Below, piece by piece: positions 1 to 13,500 of a stretch of DNA of 64,000 nt. The stretch's first letter is position 1. Each line of letters begins with the position of its first letter. This stretch comes from Apostichopus japonicus (Eukaryota; Echinodermata; Holothuroidea; Aspidochirotida; Stichopodidae). The position numbers were made by a program, and so were the translations under genes. The notes beneath the pieces are model-generated. The model saw only the letters and a program-made list of their open reading frames with translations. It did not search any database and was not told where the DNA came from. The stretch lies in contig NC_092567.1 in the NCBI RefSeq assembly GCF_037975245.1, positions 9,678,714 through 9,742,713 of the forward strand, read 5' to 3'.

Positions 1-39
1 AAATACTCCAATCAAAAAATGCCTAGTAGAACTACCGCC

Positions 40-402
40 ATAGGCGTAGGAGCCCAATTGATTTGGGGGAAGGGGTTGTAACGACTTGCCCGAAAGATAT
101 AACCAAAATTTTTCGCGCGCTAAGCGCGTTCCACATGTCTATGTGCATATCATATAGACATGCATCGATTTTTAAATCGCATACAATGAACATACAATCA
201 TGTCCGTCTTATTACCCTTCCATATTGGTTAGAGTTATTTGGAAGTCGTTACAATATTAATGATAATAATAATATAAGTTTAACTACTGAAAAAACACAT
301 TGCAAATTATCTTTCTTTCAGTAAGTGCCTGAAAAATTATCAGCATTTTGCCCGAAATTTCACAAAAATATTTGGTTAGGGTTGGTGGGAGGGGGGCTAA
401 TA
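40..402 (+). mobile_element. MITE-like dispersed element, copy 1 (right end lost)
   Basis: This stretch begins with ATAGGCGTAGGAGCCC and is collinear with 58699-59099 over about 360 bp. Shared segments include the block around TTGCCCGAA, CATATTGGTTA, an AT-rich run ending TAATATAAG, and TTTCTTTCAGTA. The copies differ by many substitutions and small indels, so both are old. The other copy ends in an inverted version of the start, which marks the family as a terminal-inverted-repeat element. Here similarity stops near 402 in a G-rich tract, so the right terminus is missing or too diverged to see. Non-coding; the short open frames inside it mean nothing. Confidence 0.7.
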
Positions 403-1246
403 AATTTGTGAAATGAGTGCCAGTGGGTACAAATGTATCGAAAAATAGTTCGGAACAAAAGTGCAGTCGCGAAAGATTGGGTGTCTGACACTGACCGTAT
501 CGTAGACGAGTAGCGCGATGGTGGGTGGGTGGGTGGGGGGGGGGGGTACAAAGCAGCAGTCGGCATTTTCTGGCTTCAAAACCCATCCAGTTGGATTTTC
601 AGCCACTACACGCTCCCCCCCCCCTCCCCCGCCCCCTCTCCATCATCAGGCCTTAGCTACGTTGCTGGGTACACGGTGGTTACATAATACGCTCCGACCA
701 GAATTCACCCTATAACCAGATGCAGATCCACCTAGCAACCGAGGTAACTTGCGTGAGTACTCCAACGAACAACCACTGATATGTTTGGATGCCTTCATCA
801 CTTTAGCCACCACTCACATGGGTCCTATTCTAAGTCTGACGATACATGCGCATGTGTGAGGTCCTGAAAACATATAAAAGTGGTTTGTCTTGCCATCCTT
901 GTTTCAAATTTCATAGAAATGTATTCTCTTAGACCTAGCAAAACATTTAAACTGACACAGTCCCATTGGGAGTGTGTCACGGGTGGTATTAAAAGTCATT
1001 GGTGGTCTAACATGCTGGCGTAGGACGACTTTTGGCCAAATTTGCGCTAAGCTCACTATACGAACTCGGATCTGGGCTGTGCCTAACTAGTTAGTTATTT
1101 AAATTATTAATAATGGCGTATGAGGAAATGCACCAATTTTGTGGTATGGCTCCCAGGACGGCAAGTCGAGAAACTCACATGCAGTCGCGGCGGATAGCTT
1201 CCTTCGCCTATATGTCCGGGACATTTGGGACATCGTTCCTACAGGC
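403..1246. other. no gene recognised; G- and C-rich tracts
   Basis: I see no coding signal. Two low-complexity runs stand out: a GGGT-rich run ending in a pure G tract at about 520-546, and a C-rich tract at about 613-640. They could pair with each other as opposite strands of one structure. The remainder has no recognisable repeat or exon. Confidence 0.5.
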
Positions 1247-1547
1247 CAGGGGTGGGCAACTACGGCCCGCAGGCCAGTGATTTTTTACATCATCACAAAA
1301 AATGAACTAGCTGCCTAGAATTTATCTGCGCTTATGATGTTGTCAGGTAGGTCTATTATCACCATTAATTAGCAACTGGACTGCATTGACATTATGTTTT
1401 TGTGAATACAGATTAGTACACACACCTATTGCTTGAACGTCCCCGGAAGCAAAGGTTTGAAATCAACAGCAGGTCGTTGGTTAGGTGCGGCCCTGTCTTT
1501 CGCTTCTAAAATCTGGCCCATTCATTCAAAAAGGTAGCCCACCCCTG
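1247..1547. mobile_element. non-autonomous hAT-type element (MITE) with 8-bp target duplication
   Basis: The left end reads CAGGGGTGGGCAACTACGG and the right end is its near inverted match, ending GGTAGCCCACCCCTG. The flanks are CTACAGGC (1239-1246) and CTATAGGC (1548-1555), an 8-bp target-site duplication with one mismatch. CAGGGGTGGGCAA-type termini with 8-bp duplications are the signature of the hAT superfamily. At 301 bp with no transposase frame, it must have been mobilised in trans by an autonomous relative. Confidence 0.85.
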
Positions 1548-2050
1548 CTATAGGCCTATATCTGAGGCCCTGGGGTCATTCCTTGACCGACTTGGTGCAA
1601 TATAATGTGCCCATTTCGAAGTAAATGTATTCACAGATTGTTAGTTGCCATGGGTTTGAACAATTGAGGGGTATTCTATCCTGAAACATATGGCAAAATG
1701 GGGCTGGGGTTCCAGTTCGCCGCATCATTTGTCAACTTGCACCGGGTTCTAATGTTCATGTCAATTGGAATCACTAATAAAATAAATAATCCACCAAAAA
1801 TGAAGGTCGCATGAACTTTATTGCAGATTTCCTGAGTGACGAATTTGTAATTTTTTCACCCGAAATCACGCAACTAGATGGCTGCTATCCAGCCATCTCC
1901 AGCGATCTGACAGGTATTGAAATCTGAAATTTGCTTGGTACGCTGCGCGCCAACCGATAGTGGCGCTCCGCTTAGATAGTACTAACGGCCGGAATACTCG
2001 AATCGATTACGCCCCCCCCCCCCCCCACGTTTCAATCGGATTGACGCCCC
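1548..2050. other. no gene recognised; boundary sequence before the satellite
   Basis: Unique-looking DNA with no exon-like frame. A run of 15 C at about 2012-2026 lies immediately before the first degenerate satellite units, so the satellite starts next to a homopolymer. Confidence 0.5.
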
Positions 2051-3831
2051 TGATTTATCGGTATCGCACATTCGATTTATCGGTATCGCACTTTCTATGG
2101 ATCGGTTCCGCACATTCGATTGATCGTTACCGAACATTCGATTTATCGGTACCGCACATTCGATTGATCGGTACCGAACATTCGATTGATCGGTACCGCA
2201 CATTCTATTTATCGGTAACGCACATTCGATTTATCGGTACCGCACATTCCATTTATCGGTACCGCACATTCATTTGATACGTACCGCACATTGATTGATC
2301 TGTACCGCACATCGGATTGATCGGTACAGCACATTCTATTTATTTGTACCGCATATTCGATTTATCGGTACCGCACATTCGATTTATCGGTACCGCACAT
2401 TCGACTTATCGGTGCCGCACATTCGATTGATCGGTACAGCACCTTCCATTTATCGGTTTCGAACATTCGATTTATCGGTACGGCACATTCGATTTTTTCG
2501 GTACCGCACATTCCATTTGTCGATACCGCACATTCGATTGATCGATACCGCACATTCGATTTATCGATACCGAACATGAGATTTATCGGTACCGCACATT
2601 CGATTGTTCGGTACCGCACTTTCGATTTATCGGTACCGCACATTTGATTGATCGGTACAGCACATTCGCTTGAGCGGTACCAAACATTCGATTTATCGGT
2701 ACCGCACATTCGATTGATCAGTACCGAACATCCGATTTATCGGTTCCGAACATTCTATTTATCGGTACCGCACATTCGATTGATTGGTACCGCAACTTCG
2801 ATTTATCGGTATCGCTTATTCGATCAATAGGTACCGCACATTCGATTTATCGGTACCGCACATTCGATTTATCGATACCGAACATGAGATTTATCGGTAC
2901 CGCACATTCGATTGTTCGGTACCGCACTTTCGATTTATCGGTACCGCACATTCGATTGATCGGTACAGCACATTCGCTTGAGCGGTACCAAACATTCGAT
3001 TTATCGGTACCGCACATTCGATTGATCAGTACCGAACATCCGATTTATCGGTTCCGAACATTCTATTTATCGGTACCGCACATTCGATTGATTGGTACCG
3101 CAACTTCGATTTATCGGTATCGCTTATTCGATCAATAGGTACCCCACATTCGATTTATCGGTACCGCACATTCGATTGATCGGTACAGCACATTCGCTTG
3201 AGCGTACCAAACATTCGATTGATCGGTACTGCATATTCGATTGATCGATACCGCACATTCGATTTATCGGTACCGCACATTCGATTGATCAGTACCGAAC
3301 ATTCGATTTATCGGTTCTGAACATTCTATTTATCGGTACCGCACATTCGATTGATCGGTACCGCAACTTCGATTGATCGGTATCGCTTATTCGATCAATA
3401 GGTACCGCACATTCGATTGATAGGTACCGCACATACGATTAATCGGTACACCACATTCGATTTATCGGTTCCGAACATTATATTTATCGGTACCGCACAT
3501 TCGATTGATCGGTACCGCAACTTCTATTTTTCGGAATCGCTCATTCGATTTATCGGTACCGCACATTCGATTAATAGGTACCGCACATTTATCGATATCG
3601 CACATTCGATTTATCGGTACCGCACATTCGATTAATTTATATCGCACATTCGCTTTTTCGGTACCGCACATTCGATTTATCGATATTGCACATTCGATTT
3701 ATCGGTATCGCACAATCGATTGATCGGTATCGCAGATCCGATTTATCGGTACCGAACATTCGATTTATAGGTACAGCACATTCGATTTATTCGATTTATC
3801 GATACCGCACCTTCGATTTATGAGCGGTATC
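2051..3831 (-). repeat. satellite block in reverse orientation (array edge)
   Basis: Units here read GCACATTCGATT(T/G)ATCGGTACC on the plus strand, the reverse complement of the main array. They are the most diverged units, with many single-base changes and small gaps. A segment around 2583-2830 recurs at about 2887-3138, so this block also has an internal duplication with an offset near 306 bp. It ends where the sequence turns to forward units near 3831. Confidence 0.9.
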
Positions 3832-4033
3832 GATCAATCGAATGTTCTGAACCGATCGATCGAATGTTCAATATCGATCAATCGAATGTTCGGTACCGAT
3901 CAATCGAATGTGCGGAACCAATAAATCGAATGTGCGGTACCGAACAATCGAAAGTGAGGAACCGATCAATCGAATGTGCAGTACCGATAAAACGAATGTG
4001 CGGTACCGATGAATTGAATGTTCGGTATCGATG

Positions 4034-4085
4034 AATCGAATGTGCGGTACCAATCAATCGATTGATCGGTACCGCACATTCGATT
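4034..4085. repeat. 52-bp palindrome at a satellite orientation switch
   Basis: The two arms are mirror images around TCAATC/GATTGA (centre 4059/4060), with one mismatched pair over 26 bp per arm. Forward units lie to the left and reverse units to the right, so this is a head-to-head unit junction. The same junction recurs at 5251-5302 and 9100-9151. Confidence 0.85.
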
Positions 4086-4352
4086 AATTAATATCGCACA
4101 TTCGATTGATCAGTACCGCATATTCGATTTATCGGCACCGAACATTCGATTTTTCGGTAGCAAATATTCGATTTATCGGTATGACACATTCGATTAATTT
4201 ATATCGCACATTCGCTTTTTCGGTACCGCACATTCGATTTATGGATATTGCACATTCGATTTATCGGTATCGCACAATCGATTGATCGGTACCGCAGATC
4301 CGATTTATCGGTACCGAACATTCGATTTATCGATACCGCACCTTCGATTTAC
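4060..4352 (-). repeat. reverse-orientation satellite block 2
   Basis: About 13 reverse units between a forward block ending near 4059 and another starting near 4352. It resembles the later reverse blocks at 5277-5642 and 9126-9491, including ATTAATT variants and a unit pair near the right edge reading CCTTCGATTTACGTGCGGTATC, so the inversion was copied with its junctions. Confidence 0.85.
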
Positions 4353-5250
4353 GTGCGGTATCGATCAATCGAATGTTCTGAACCGATCGATCGAATGTTC
4401 AATATCGATCAATCGATGTTCGGTACCGATCAATCGAATGTGCGGAACTAATAAATCGAATGTGCGGTACCGATCAATCGAAAGTGAGGAACCGATCGAT
4501 CGAATGTGCGGTACCGATCAATCGAATGTGCGGTTCTGATAAATGGAATGTGCGGTATCGATGAATCGAATGATCGGTACCGATGAATCAAATCTTCCGT
4601 ACCTATCAATCAAATGTGCGGTACCGATCAATCGAATGTGCAGTACCGATCAAACGAATGCGCGGTACCGATGAATCGAATAGGCGGTACCGATCAAACG
4701 AATGTGCGGTTCCAATAAATCGAATGTGCGGTTTCGATCGATCGAATGTGCGGTACCGATCAAACGAATGTGCGGTACCGATGAATCGAATGTGCAGTAC
4801 GGTACCGATCAAACGAATGTTCGGTACCGATCGATCGAATGTTCGGTACCGATCAATCGAATGTTCGGTACCCATCGATCGAATGTGCGGTACCGATGAA
4901 TCGAATGTTCGGTATCGATGAATCGAATGTGCGGTACCAATCAATCGATTGTTCAGTACCGATCGATCGAATGTGCGGTGGCGCTCAATCGAATGTGCGG
5001 TACCGATCAATCGAATTTTCGGAACCGATCAATCGAATGTTTGTTAATGATGAATCGAATGTTCGATACCGATCGATCGAATGTGCGGTATCGATCAATC
5101 GAATGTTCGGTACCGATCGATCGAATGTGCGGTACCGATGAATCGAATGTTCGGTACCGATCGATCGAATGTGCGGTACCGATCAAACGAATGTGCGGTA
5201 CCGATGAATCGAATGTTCGGTACCCATCGATCGAATGTGCGGTACCGATG

Positions 5251-5302
5251 AATCGAATGTGCGGTACCAATCAATCGATTGATCGGTACCGCACATTCGA
5301 TT
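5251..5302. repeat. 52-bp palindrome at orientation switch, second copy
   Basis: Same palindromic junction as at 4034, centred at 5276/5277, with the same mismatched pair (GGTACCAATC against GATCGGTACC). Part of the first 3,849-bp copy. Confidence 0.85.
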
Positions 5303-5642
5303 AATTAATATCGCATATTTGATTGATCGGTACCGCATATTCGATTTATCGGTACCGCACATTCGATTGATCGGTACCCTATATTCGATTTATCGGCACC
5401 GAACATTCGATTTTTCGGTACCAAACATTCGATTTATCGGTATGGCACATTCGATTAATTTATATCGCACATTCGCTTTTTCGGTACCGCACATTCGATT
5501 TATGGATATTGCACATTCGATTTATCGGTATCGCACAATCGATTGATCGGTACCGCAGATCCGATTTATCGGTACCGAACATTCGGTTTATAGGTACAGC
5601 ACATTCGATTTATTCGATTTATCGATACCGCACCTTCGATTT
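5277..5642 (-). repeat. reverse-orientation satellite block 3
   Basis: Reverse units bounded on the left by the palindrome and on the right by the junction CCTTCGATTTACGTGCGG. Identical block order to 9126-9491, 3,849 bp away. Confidence 0.87.
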
Positions 5643-8600
5643 ACGTGCGGTATCGATCAATCGAATGTTCTGAACCGATCGATCGAATGTTCAATATCGA
5701 TCAATCGAATGTTCGGTACCGATCAATCGAATGTGCGGAACCAATAAATCGAATGTGCGGTACCGATGAAACGAATGTTCGGTACCGATCGATCGAATGT
5801 TCGGTACCGATGAATCGAATGTTCGGTACCCATCGATCGAATGTGCGGTACCGATGAATCGAATGTTCGGTATCGATGAATCGAATGTGCGGTACCAATC
5901 AATCGATTGTTCAGTACCGATCGATCGAATGTGCGGTGGCGCTCAATCGAATGTGCGGTACCGATCAATCGAATTTTCGGAACCGATCAATCGAATGTTC
6001 GTTAATGGTGAATCGAATGTTCGATACCGATCGATCGAATGTGCGGTACCAATCAATCGAATGTTCGGTACCGATCGCTCGAATGTTCGGTACCGATCGA
6101 TCGAATGTGCGGTACCGATCAATCGAATGTGCGGTTCTGATAAATGGAATGTGCGGTATCGATGAATCGAATGATCGGTACCGATGAATCAAATCTTCCG
6201 TACCTATCAATCAAATGTGCGGTACCGATGAATCGAATGTGCAGTACCGATCAAACGAATTTGCGGTACCGATGAATCGAATAGGCGGTACCGATCAAAC
6301 GAATGTGCGGTTCCAATAACTCGAATGTGCGGTTTCGATCGATCGAATGTGCGGTACCGATCAAACGAATGTGCGGTGCCGATGAATCGAATGTGCAGTA
6401 CGGTACCGATCAAACGAATGGTCGGTACCGATCGATCGAATGTTCGGTACCGATCAATCGAATGTTCAGTACCCATCGATCGAATGTGCGGTACCGATGA
6501 ATCGAATGTTCGGTATCGATGAATCGAATGTGCGGTACCAATCAATCGATTGTTCAGTACCGATCGATCGAATGTGCGGTGGCGCTCAATCGAATGTGCG
6601 GTACCGATCAATCGAATTTTCGGAACCGATCAATCGAATGTTCGTTAATGGTGAATCGAATGTTCGATACTGATCAATCGATGTTCGGTACCGATCAGTC
6701 GAATGTTCGGTACCGATCGATCGAATGTGCGGTACCGATGAATCGAATGTTCGGTACCGATCGATCGAATGTGCGGTACCGATGAATCGAATGTTCGGTA
6801 TCGATGAATCGAATGTTCTGTACCGATAAATCGAATGTGCGGTATCGATCGATCGAATGTGCAGTATCTATCAATCGAATGTGCGGTACCGATCAATCGA
6901 ATGTGCAGAACCGATCAAACGAATGTGCGGTACCGATGAATCGAATGTTCGGTACCGATCGATCGAATGTGTGGAACCGATCAATCGAATGTTTGGTACA
7001 GATCAATCGAATGTGCGGTACCGATGAATCGAATGTGCGGTACCGATCAATCGAATGATCAGAACCGATCAATCGAATGTGCAGTACCGCTAAATCGAAT
7101 GTGCGGTTTCGATCGATCGAATGTGCGGTACCGATCAAACGAATGTGCGGTACCGATGAATCGAAGGTTCGGTACCGATCGATCGAATCTGCGGTACCGA
7201 TCAATTGCATGTGCGGTACCGATCAATCGAATGTGCGGTTCTGATGAATGGAATGTGCGGTATCGATGAATCGAATGATCGGTACCGATGAATCGAATGT
7301 TCCGTACCGATCGATCGAAGGTGCGGAACCGATCAATCGAATGTTTGGTACAGATGAATCGAATGTGCAGTACCGATGAATCGAATGTGCGATACCGATC
7401 AATCGAATGTGCGGTTCCGATCAGTCGAACGTGGGGTTTCGATCGATCGAATGTGCGGTACCGATCAAACGAATGTGCGGTACCGATGAATTGAATGTTC
7501 GGTACCGATCAATCGAATATGCAGTATCGATCGATCGAATGTTCGGTACCGATCAATCGAATGTGCGGTTCTGATGAATGGAATGTGCGGTATCGATGAA
7601 TGGAATGATCGGTACCGATGAATCAAATGTTCCGTACCTATCAATCGAATGTGCGTTACCGATCAGTCGAATGTGCGGTAATGATCAAACGAATGTGAGC
7701 CACCGATCAAGCGAATGGTCGGTACCGATCAATCGAATTTGCTGTACCGATTATTCAAATGTTCGGTACCGATCAATCGAATGTACGGTACCGATCAAAC
7801 GAATGTGCAGTACCGATCAAACGAATGTTCGGTACCGATTAATCAAGTGTTCGGTACCGATCGATCGAATGTGCGGAACCGATCAATCGAATGTGCGTTA
7901 CCGATCAATCGAATATGAGGTAATGATCAAACGAATGTGAGCCACCGATCAAGCGAATGGTCGGTACCGATCAATCGAATGTGCAGTACCGATCAATCGA
8001 ATGTTCGGTGCCGATCAATCGAATGTACGGTACCGATCGATCGAATGTGCAGTATCGATCAATCGAATGTGTGTTACCGATCCATCGAATGTGAGGTATC
8101 GATCGATCGAATGTTCGGTACCGCGAAATCGAATGTGCGGTTTCGATAGATCGAATGTGCGGTACCGATCGATCGAATGTGCAGTACGGATCAAACGAAT
8201 GTGTGGTACCGATTAATGGAATTTTCGGTACCAATCGATCGAATGTGCGGTACCGATCAATCAAATGTTCGGTACCGTTCAATCCAATGTTCGTTATCGA
8301 TGAATCGAATGTGCGGTACCTATCAATCGAATTTGTGGAAATGATGAAACGAATGTGAGCCACCGATCAAGCGAATGTGCAGTACCGATCAATCGAATGT
8401 TCGGTACCGATCAATCGAATGTACGGTACCGATCGATCGAAAGTGCAGTATCGATCAATCGAATGTGCGTTACCGATCAATCGAATGTGCAGTACCGATC
8501 AAACGAATGCGCGGTACCGATGAATCGAATAGGCGGTACCGATCAAACGAATGTGCGGTTCCAATAAATCGAATGTGCGGTTTCGATCGATCGAATGTGC

Positions 8601-9099
8601 GGTACCGATCAAACGAATGTGCGGTACCGATGAATCGAATGTGCAGTACGGTACCGATCAAACGAATGTTCGGTACCGATCGATCGAATGTTCGGTACCG
8701 ATCAATCGAATGTTCGGTACCCATCGATCGAATGTGCGGTACCGATGAATCGAATGTTCGGTATCGATGAATCGAATGTGCGGTACCAATCAATCGATTG
8801 TTCAGTACCGATCGATCGAATGTGCGGTGGCGCTCAATCGAATGTGCGGTACCGATCAATCGAATTTTCGGAACCGATCAATCGAATGTTTGTTAATGAT
8901 GAATCGAATGTTCGATACCGATCGATCGAATGTGCGGTATCGATCAATCGAATGTTCGGTACCGATCGATCGAATGTGCGGTACCGATGAATCGAATGTT
9001 CGGTACCGATCGATCGAATGTGCGGTACCGATCAAACGAATGTGCGGTACCGATGAATCGAATGTTCGGTACCCATCGATCGAATGTGCGGTACCGATG

Positions 9100-9151
9100 A
9101 ATCGAATGTGCGGTACCAATCAATCGATTGATCGGTACCGCACATTCGATT
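9100..9151. repeat. 52-bp palindrome at orientation switch, third copy
   Basis: Exact positional equivalent (plus 3,849 bp) of the palindrome at 5251-5302, centred at 9125/9126. Confidence 0.85.
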
Positions 9152-9491
9152 AATTAATATCGCATATTTGATTGATCGGTACCGCATATTCGATTTATCG
9201 GTACCGCACATTCGATTGATCGGTACCCTATATTCGATTTATCGGCACCGAACATTCGATTTTTCGGTACCAAACATTCGATTTATCGGTATGGCACATT
9301 CGATTAATTTATATCGCACATTCGCTTTTTCGGTACCGCACATTCGATTTATGGATATTGCACATTCGATTTATCGGTATCGCACAATCGATTGATCGGT
9401 ACCGCAGATCCGATTTATCGGTACCGAACATTCGGTTTATAGGTACAGCACATTCGATTTATTCGATTTATCGATACCGCACCTTCGATTT
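9126..9491 (-). repeat. reverse-orientation satellite block 4
   Basis: The copy of block 3 inside the second 3,849-bp repeat. After it the array stays in forward orientation up to the gap. Confidence 0.87.
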
Positions 9492-12483
9492 ACGTGCGGT
9501 ATCGATCAATCGAATGTTCTGAACCGATCGATCGAATGTTCAATATCGATCAATCGAATGTTCGGTACCGATCAATCGAATGTGCGGAACCAATAAATCG
9601 AATGTGCGGTACCGATGAAACGAATGTTCGGTACCGATCGATCGAATGTTCGGTACCGATGAATCGAATGTTCGGTACCCATCGATCGAATGTGCGGTAC
9701 CGATGAATCGAATGTTCGGTATCGATGAATCGAATGTGCGGTACCAATCAATCGATTGTTCAGTACCGATCGATCGAATGTGCGGTGGCGCTCAATCGAA
9801 TGTGCGGTACCGATCAATCGAATTTTCGGAACCGATCAATCGAATGTTCGTTAATGGTGAATCGAATGTTCGATACCGATCGATCGAATGTGCGGTACCA
9901 ATCAATCGAATGTTCGGTACCGATCGCTCGAATGTTCGGTACCGATCGATCGAATGTGCGGTACCGATCAATCGAATGTGCGGTTCTGATAAATGGAATG
10001 TGCGGTATCGATGAATCGAATGATCGGTACCGATGAATCAAATCTTCCGTACCTATCAATCAAATGTGCGGTACCGATGAATCGAATGTGCAGTACCGAT
10101 CAAACGAATTTGCGGTACCGATGAATCGAATAGGCGGTACCGATCAAACGAATGTGCGGTTCCAATAAATCGAATGTGCGGTTTCGATCGATCGAATGTG
10201 CGGTACCGATCAAACGAATGTGCGGTGCCGATGAATCGAATGTGCAGTACGGTACCGATCAAACGAATGGTCGGTACCGATCGATCGAATGTTCGGTACC
10301 GATCAATCGAATGTTCAGTACCCATCGATCGAATGTGCGGTACCGATGAATCGAATGTTCGGTATCGATGAATCGAATGTGCGGTACCAATCAATCGATT
10401 GTTCAGTACCGATCGATCGAATGTGCGGTGGCGCTCAATCGAATGTGCGGTACCGATCAATCGAATTTTCGGAACCGATCAATCGAATGTTCGTTAATGG
10501 TGAATCGAATGTTCGATACTGATCAATCGATGTTCGGTACCGATCAATCGAATGTTCGGTACCGATCGATCGAATGTGCGGTACCGATGAATCGAATGTT
10601 CGGTACCGATCGATCGAATGTGCGGTACCGATGAATCGAATGTTCGGTATCGATGAATCGAATGTTCTGTACCGATAAATCGAATGTGCGGTATCGATCG
10701 ATCGAATGTGCAGTATCTATCAATCGAATGTGCGGTACCGATCAATCGAATGTGCAGAACCGATCAAACGAATGTGCGGTACCGATGAATCGAATGTTCG
10801 GTACCGATCGATCGAATGTGTGGAACCGATCAATCGAATGTTTGGTACAGATCAATCGAATGTGCGGTACCGATGAATCGAATGTGCGGTACCGATCAAT
10901 CGAATGATCAGAACCGATCAATCGAATGTGCAGTACCGCTAAATCGAATGTGCGGTTTCGATCGATCGAATGTGCGGTACCGATCAAACGAATGTGCGGT
11001 ACCGATGAATCGAAGGTTCGGTACCGATCGATCGAATCTGCGGTACCGATCAATTGCATGTGCGGTACCGATCAATCGAATGTGCGGTTCTGATGAATGG
11101 AATGTGCGGTATCGATGAATCGAATGATCGGTACCGATGAATCGAATGTTCCGTACCGATCGATCGAAGGTGCGGAACCGATCAATCGAATGTTTGGTAC
11201 AGATGAATCGAATGTGCAGTACCGATGAATCGAATGTGCGATACCGATCAATCGAATGTGCGGTTCCGATAAGTCGAACGTGGGGTTTCGATCGATCGAA
11301 TGTGCGGTACCGATCAAACGAATGTGCGGTACCGATGAATTGAATGTTCGGTACCGATCAATCGAATATGCAGTATCGATCGATCGAATGTTCGGTACCG
11401 ATCAATCGAATGTGCGGTTCTGATGAATGGAATGTGCGGTATCGATGAATGGAATGATCGGTACCGATGAATCAAATGTTCCGTACCTATCAATCGAATG
11501 TGCGTTACCGATCAGTCGAATGTGCGGTAATGATCAAACGAATGTGAGCCACCGATCAAGCGAATGGTCGGTACCGATCAATCGAATTTGCTGTACCGAT
11601 TATTCAAATGTTCGGTACCGATCAATCGAATGTACGGTACCGATCAAACGAATGTGCAGTACCGATCAAACGAATGTTCGGTACCGATTAATCAAGTGTT
11701 CGGTACCGATCGATCGAATGTGCGGAACCGATCAATCGAATGTGCGTTACCGATCAATCGAATATGCGGTAATGATCAAACGAATGTGAGCCACCGATCA
11801 AGCGAATGGTCGGTACCGATCAATCGAATGTGCAGTACCGATCAATCGAATGTTCGGTGCCGATCAATCGAATGTACGGTACCGATCGATCGAATGTGCA
11901 GTATCGATCAATCGAATGTGTGTTACCGATCCATCGAATGTGAGGTATCGATCGATCGAATGTTCGGTACCGCGAAATCGAATGTGCGGTTTCGATAGAT
12001 CGAATGTGCGGTACCGATCGATCGAATGTGCAGTACGGATCAAACGAATGTGTGGTACCGATTAATGGAATTTTCGGTACCAATCGATCGAATGTGCGGT
12101 ACCGATCAATCAAATGTTCGGTACCGTTCAATCCAATGTTCGTTATCGATGAATCGAATGTGCGGTACCTATCAATCGAATTTGTGGAAATGATGAAACG
12201 AATGTGAGCCACCGATCAAGCGAATGTGCAGTACCGATCAATCGAATGTTCGGTACCGATCAATCGAATGTACGGTACCGATCGATCGAAAGTGCAGTAT
12301 CGATCAATCGAATGTGCGTTACCGATCCGTCGAATGTGCGGTATCGATCGATCGAATGTACCGAACCGATTGATCTAATGTTCGGTACCGATCATTCGAA
12401 TGTTCGGTAACGATCAATCGAAAGTGCAGTATCGATCAATCGAATGTTCGATACCGATAAATCGAATGTGCGGTACCGATCAA

Positions 12484-13500
12484 TCGAATGTGCAGTACCA
12501 ATCGTTCGATCGAATATGCGGTACCGATCAAACGAATGTGCGGTACCGATCAATCGAATGTGCGATATCGATCAATCGAATGTCCGGTATCGATAAATCG
12601 AATGTGCGGTACCGATCAATCGAATGTGCGGTACCGATCAACGAATGTGCGCTACCAATCAATCGAAAGTGCGGTATCGATCAATCGAATGTGCGGTATC
12701 GATCAGTCGAATGTGCGGTATCGATCAATCGAATGTCCGGTATCGATAAATCGAATGTGCGGTACCGATCAAACGAATGTGCGGTACCGATCAATCGAAT
12801 GTGCGGTACCAATCGATCGAATGTGCGGTATCGATCAATCGAATGTACGGTACCAATCAATCGAATGTGCGGTATCGATCGATGAAATGTTCGGTACCGA
12901 TCAATCGAATGTGCAGTATCGATCGATCGAATGTTCGGTACCGATCAATCGAATGTTCGGTATCGATCAATCGAATGTGCGGTACCGATCAATCGAATGT
13001 GCGGTACCGATCAATCGAATGTGCGGTACCAATCGATCGATCGAATGTGCGGTACCGATCAAACGAATGTGCGGTATCGATCAATCGAATGTGCGGTATC
13101 GATCAATCGAATGTCCGGTATCGATAAATCGAATGTGCTTTACCGATCAATCGAATGTGCGGTACCGATCAACGAATGTGCGCTACCAATCAATCGAAAG
13201 TGCGGTATCGATCGATCGAATGTGCGGTATCGATCAGTCGAATGTGCGGTATCGATCAATCGAATGTCCGGTATCGATAAATCGAATGTGCGGTACCGAT
13301 CAAACGAATGTGCGGTACCGATCAATCGAATGTGCGGTACCAATCGATCGAATGTTTGGTACCGATCGATCGAATGATCGGTACTGATCAATCGAATGTG
13401 CGGTATCGATCGATGAAATGTTCGGTACCGATCAATCGAATGTGCAGTATCGATCGATCGAATGTTCGGTACCGATCAATCGAATGTTCGGTATCGATCG
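12484..13500 (+). repeat. satellite higher-order segment, matched at 15508 (offset 3,024 bp)
   Basis: A characteristic order of units recurs at about 15508-16520: a short unit ACCAATCGTTCGAT, a 21-bp unit ACCGATCAACGAATG, and CGAATGTCCGG variants. This is a second, different higher-order period, so the array was built by overlapping rounds of duplication and not by one fixed higher-order unit. Confidence 0.8.

Larger units (their letters stand above)
4622..8470. repeat. higher-order repeat copy 1 (3,849 bp)
   Basis: This block matches 8471-12319 at a constant offset of 3,849 bp, including the reverse-orientation block inside it and distinctive odd units such as CAGTACGGTACCGATC and GTGGCGCTCAATCG. 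I found only a handful of single-base differences by eye, for example near 6318, 6707, 7427 and 7916. 3,849 is one short of 175 units, so the copy carries its own indels along. Confidence 0.93.
8471..12319. repeat. higher-order repeat copy 2 (3,849 bp)
   Basis: Second tandem copy of 4622-8470, directly adjacent. Similarity breaks near 12319, where copy 2 goes on with TTACCGATCCGTCG while the matching place after copy 1 starts the next copy. Near-identity implies a very recent duplication or unequal crossover, or an assembly duplication. Confidence 0.93.
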
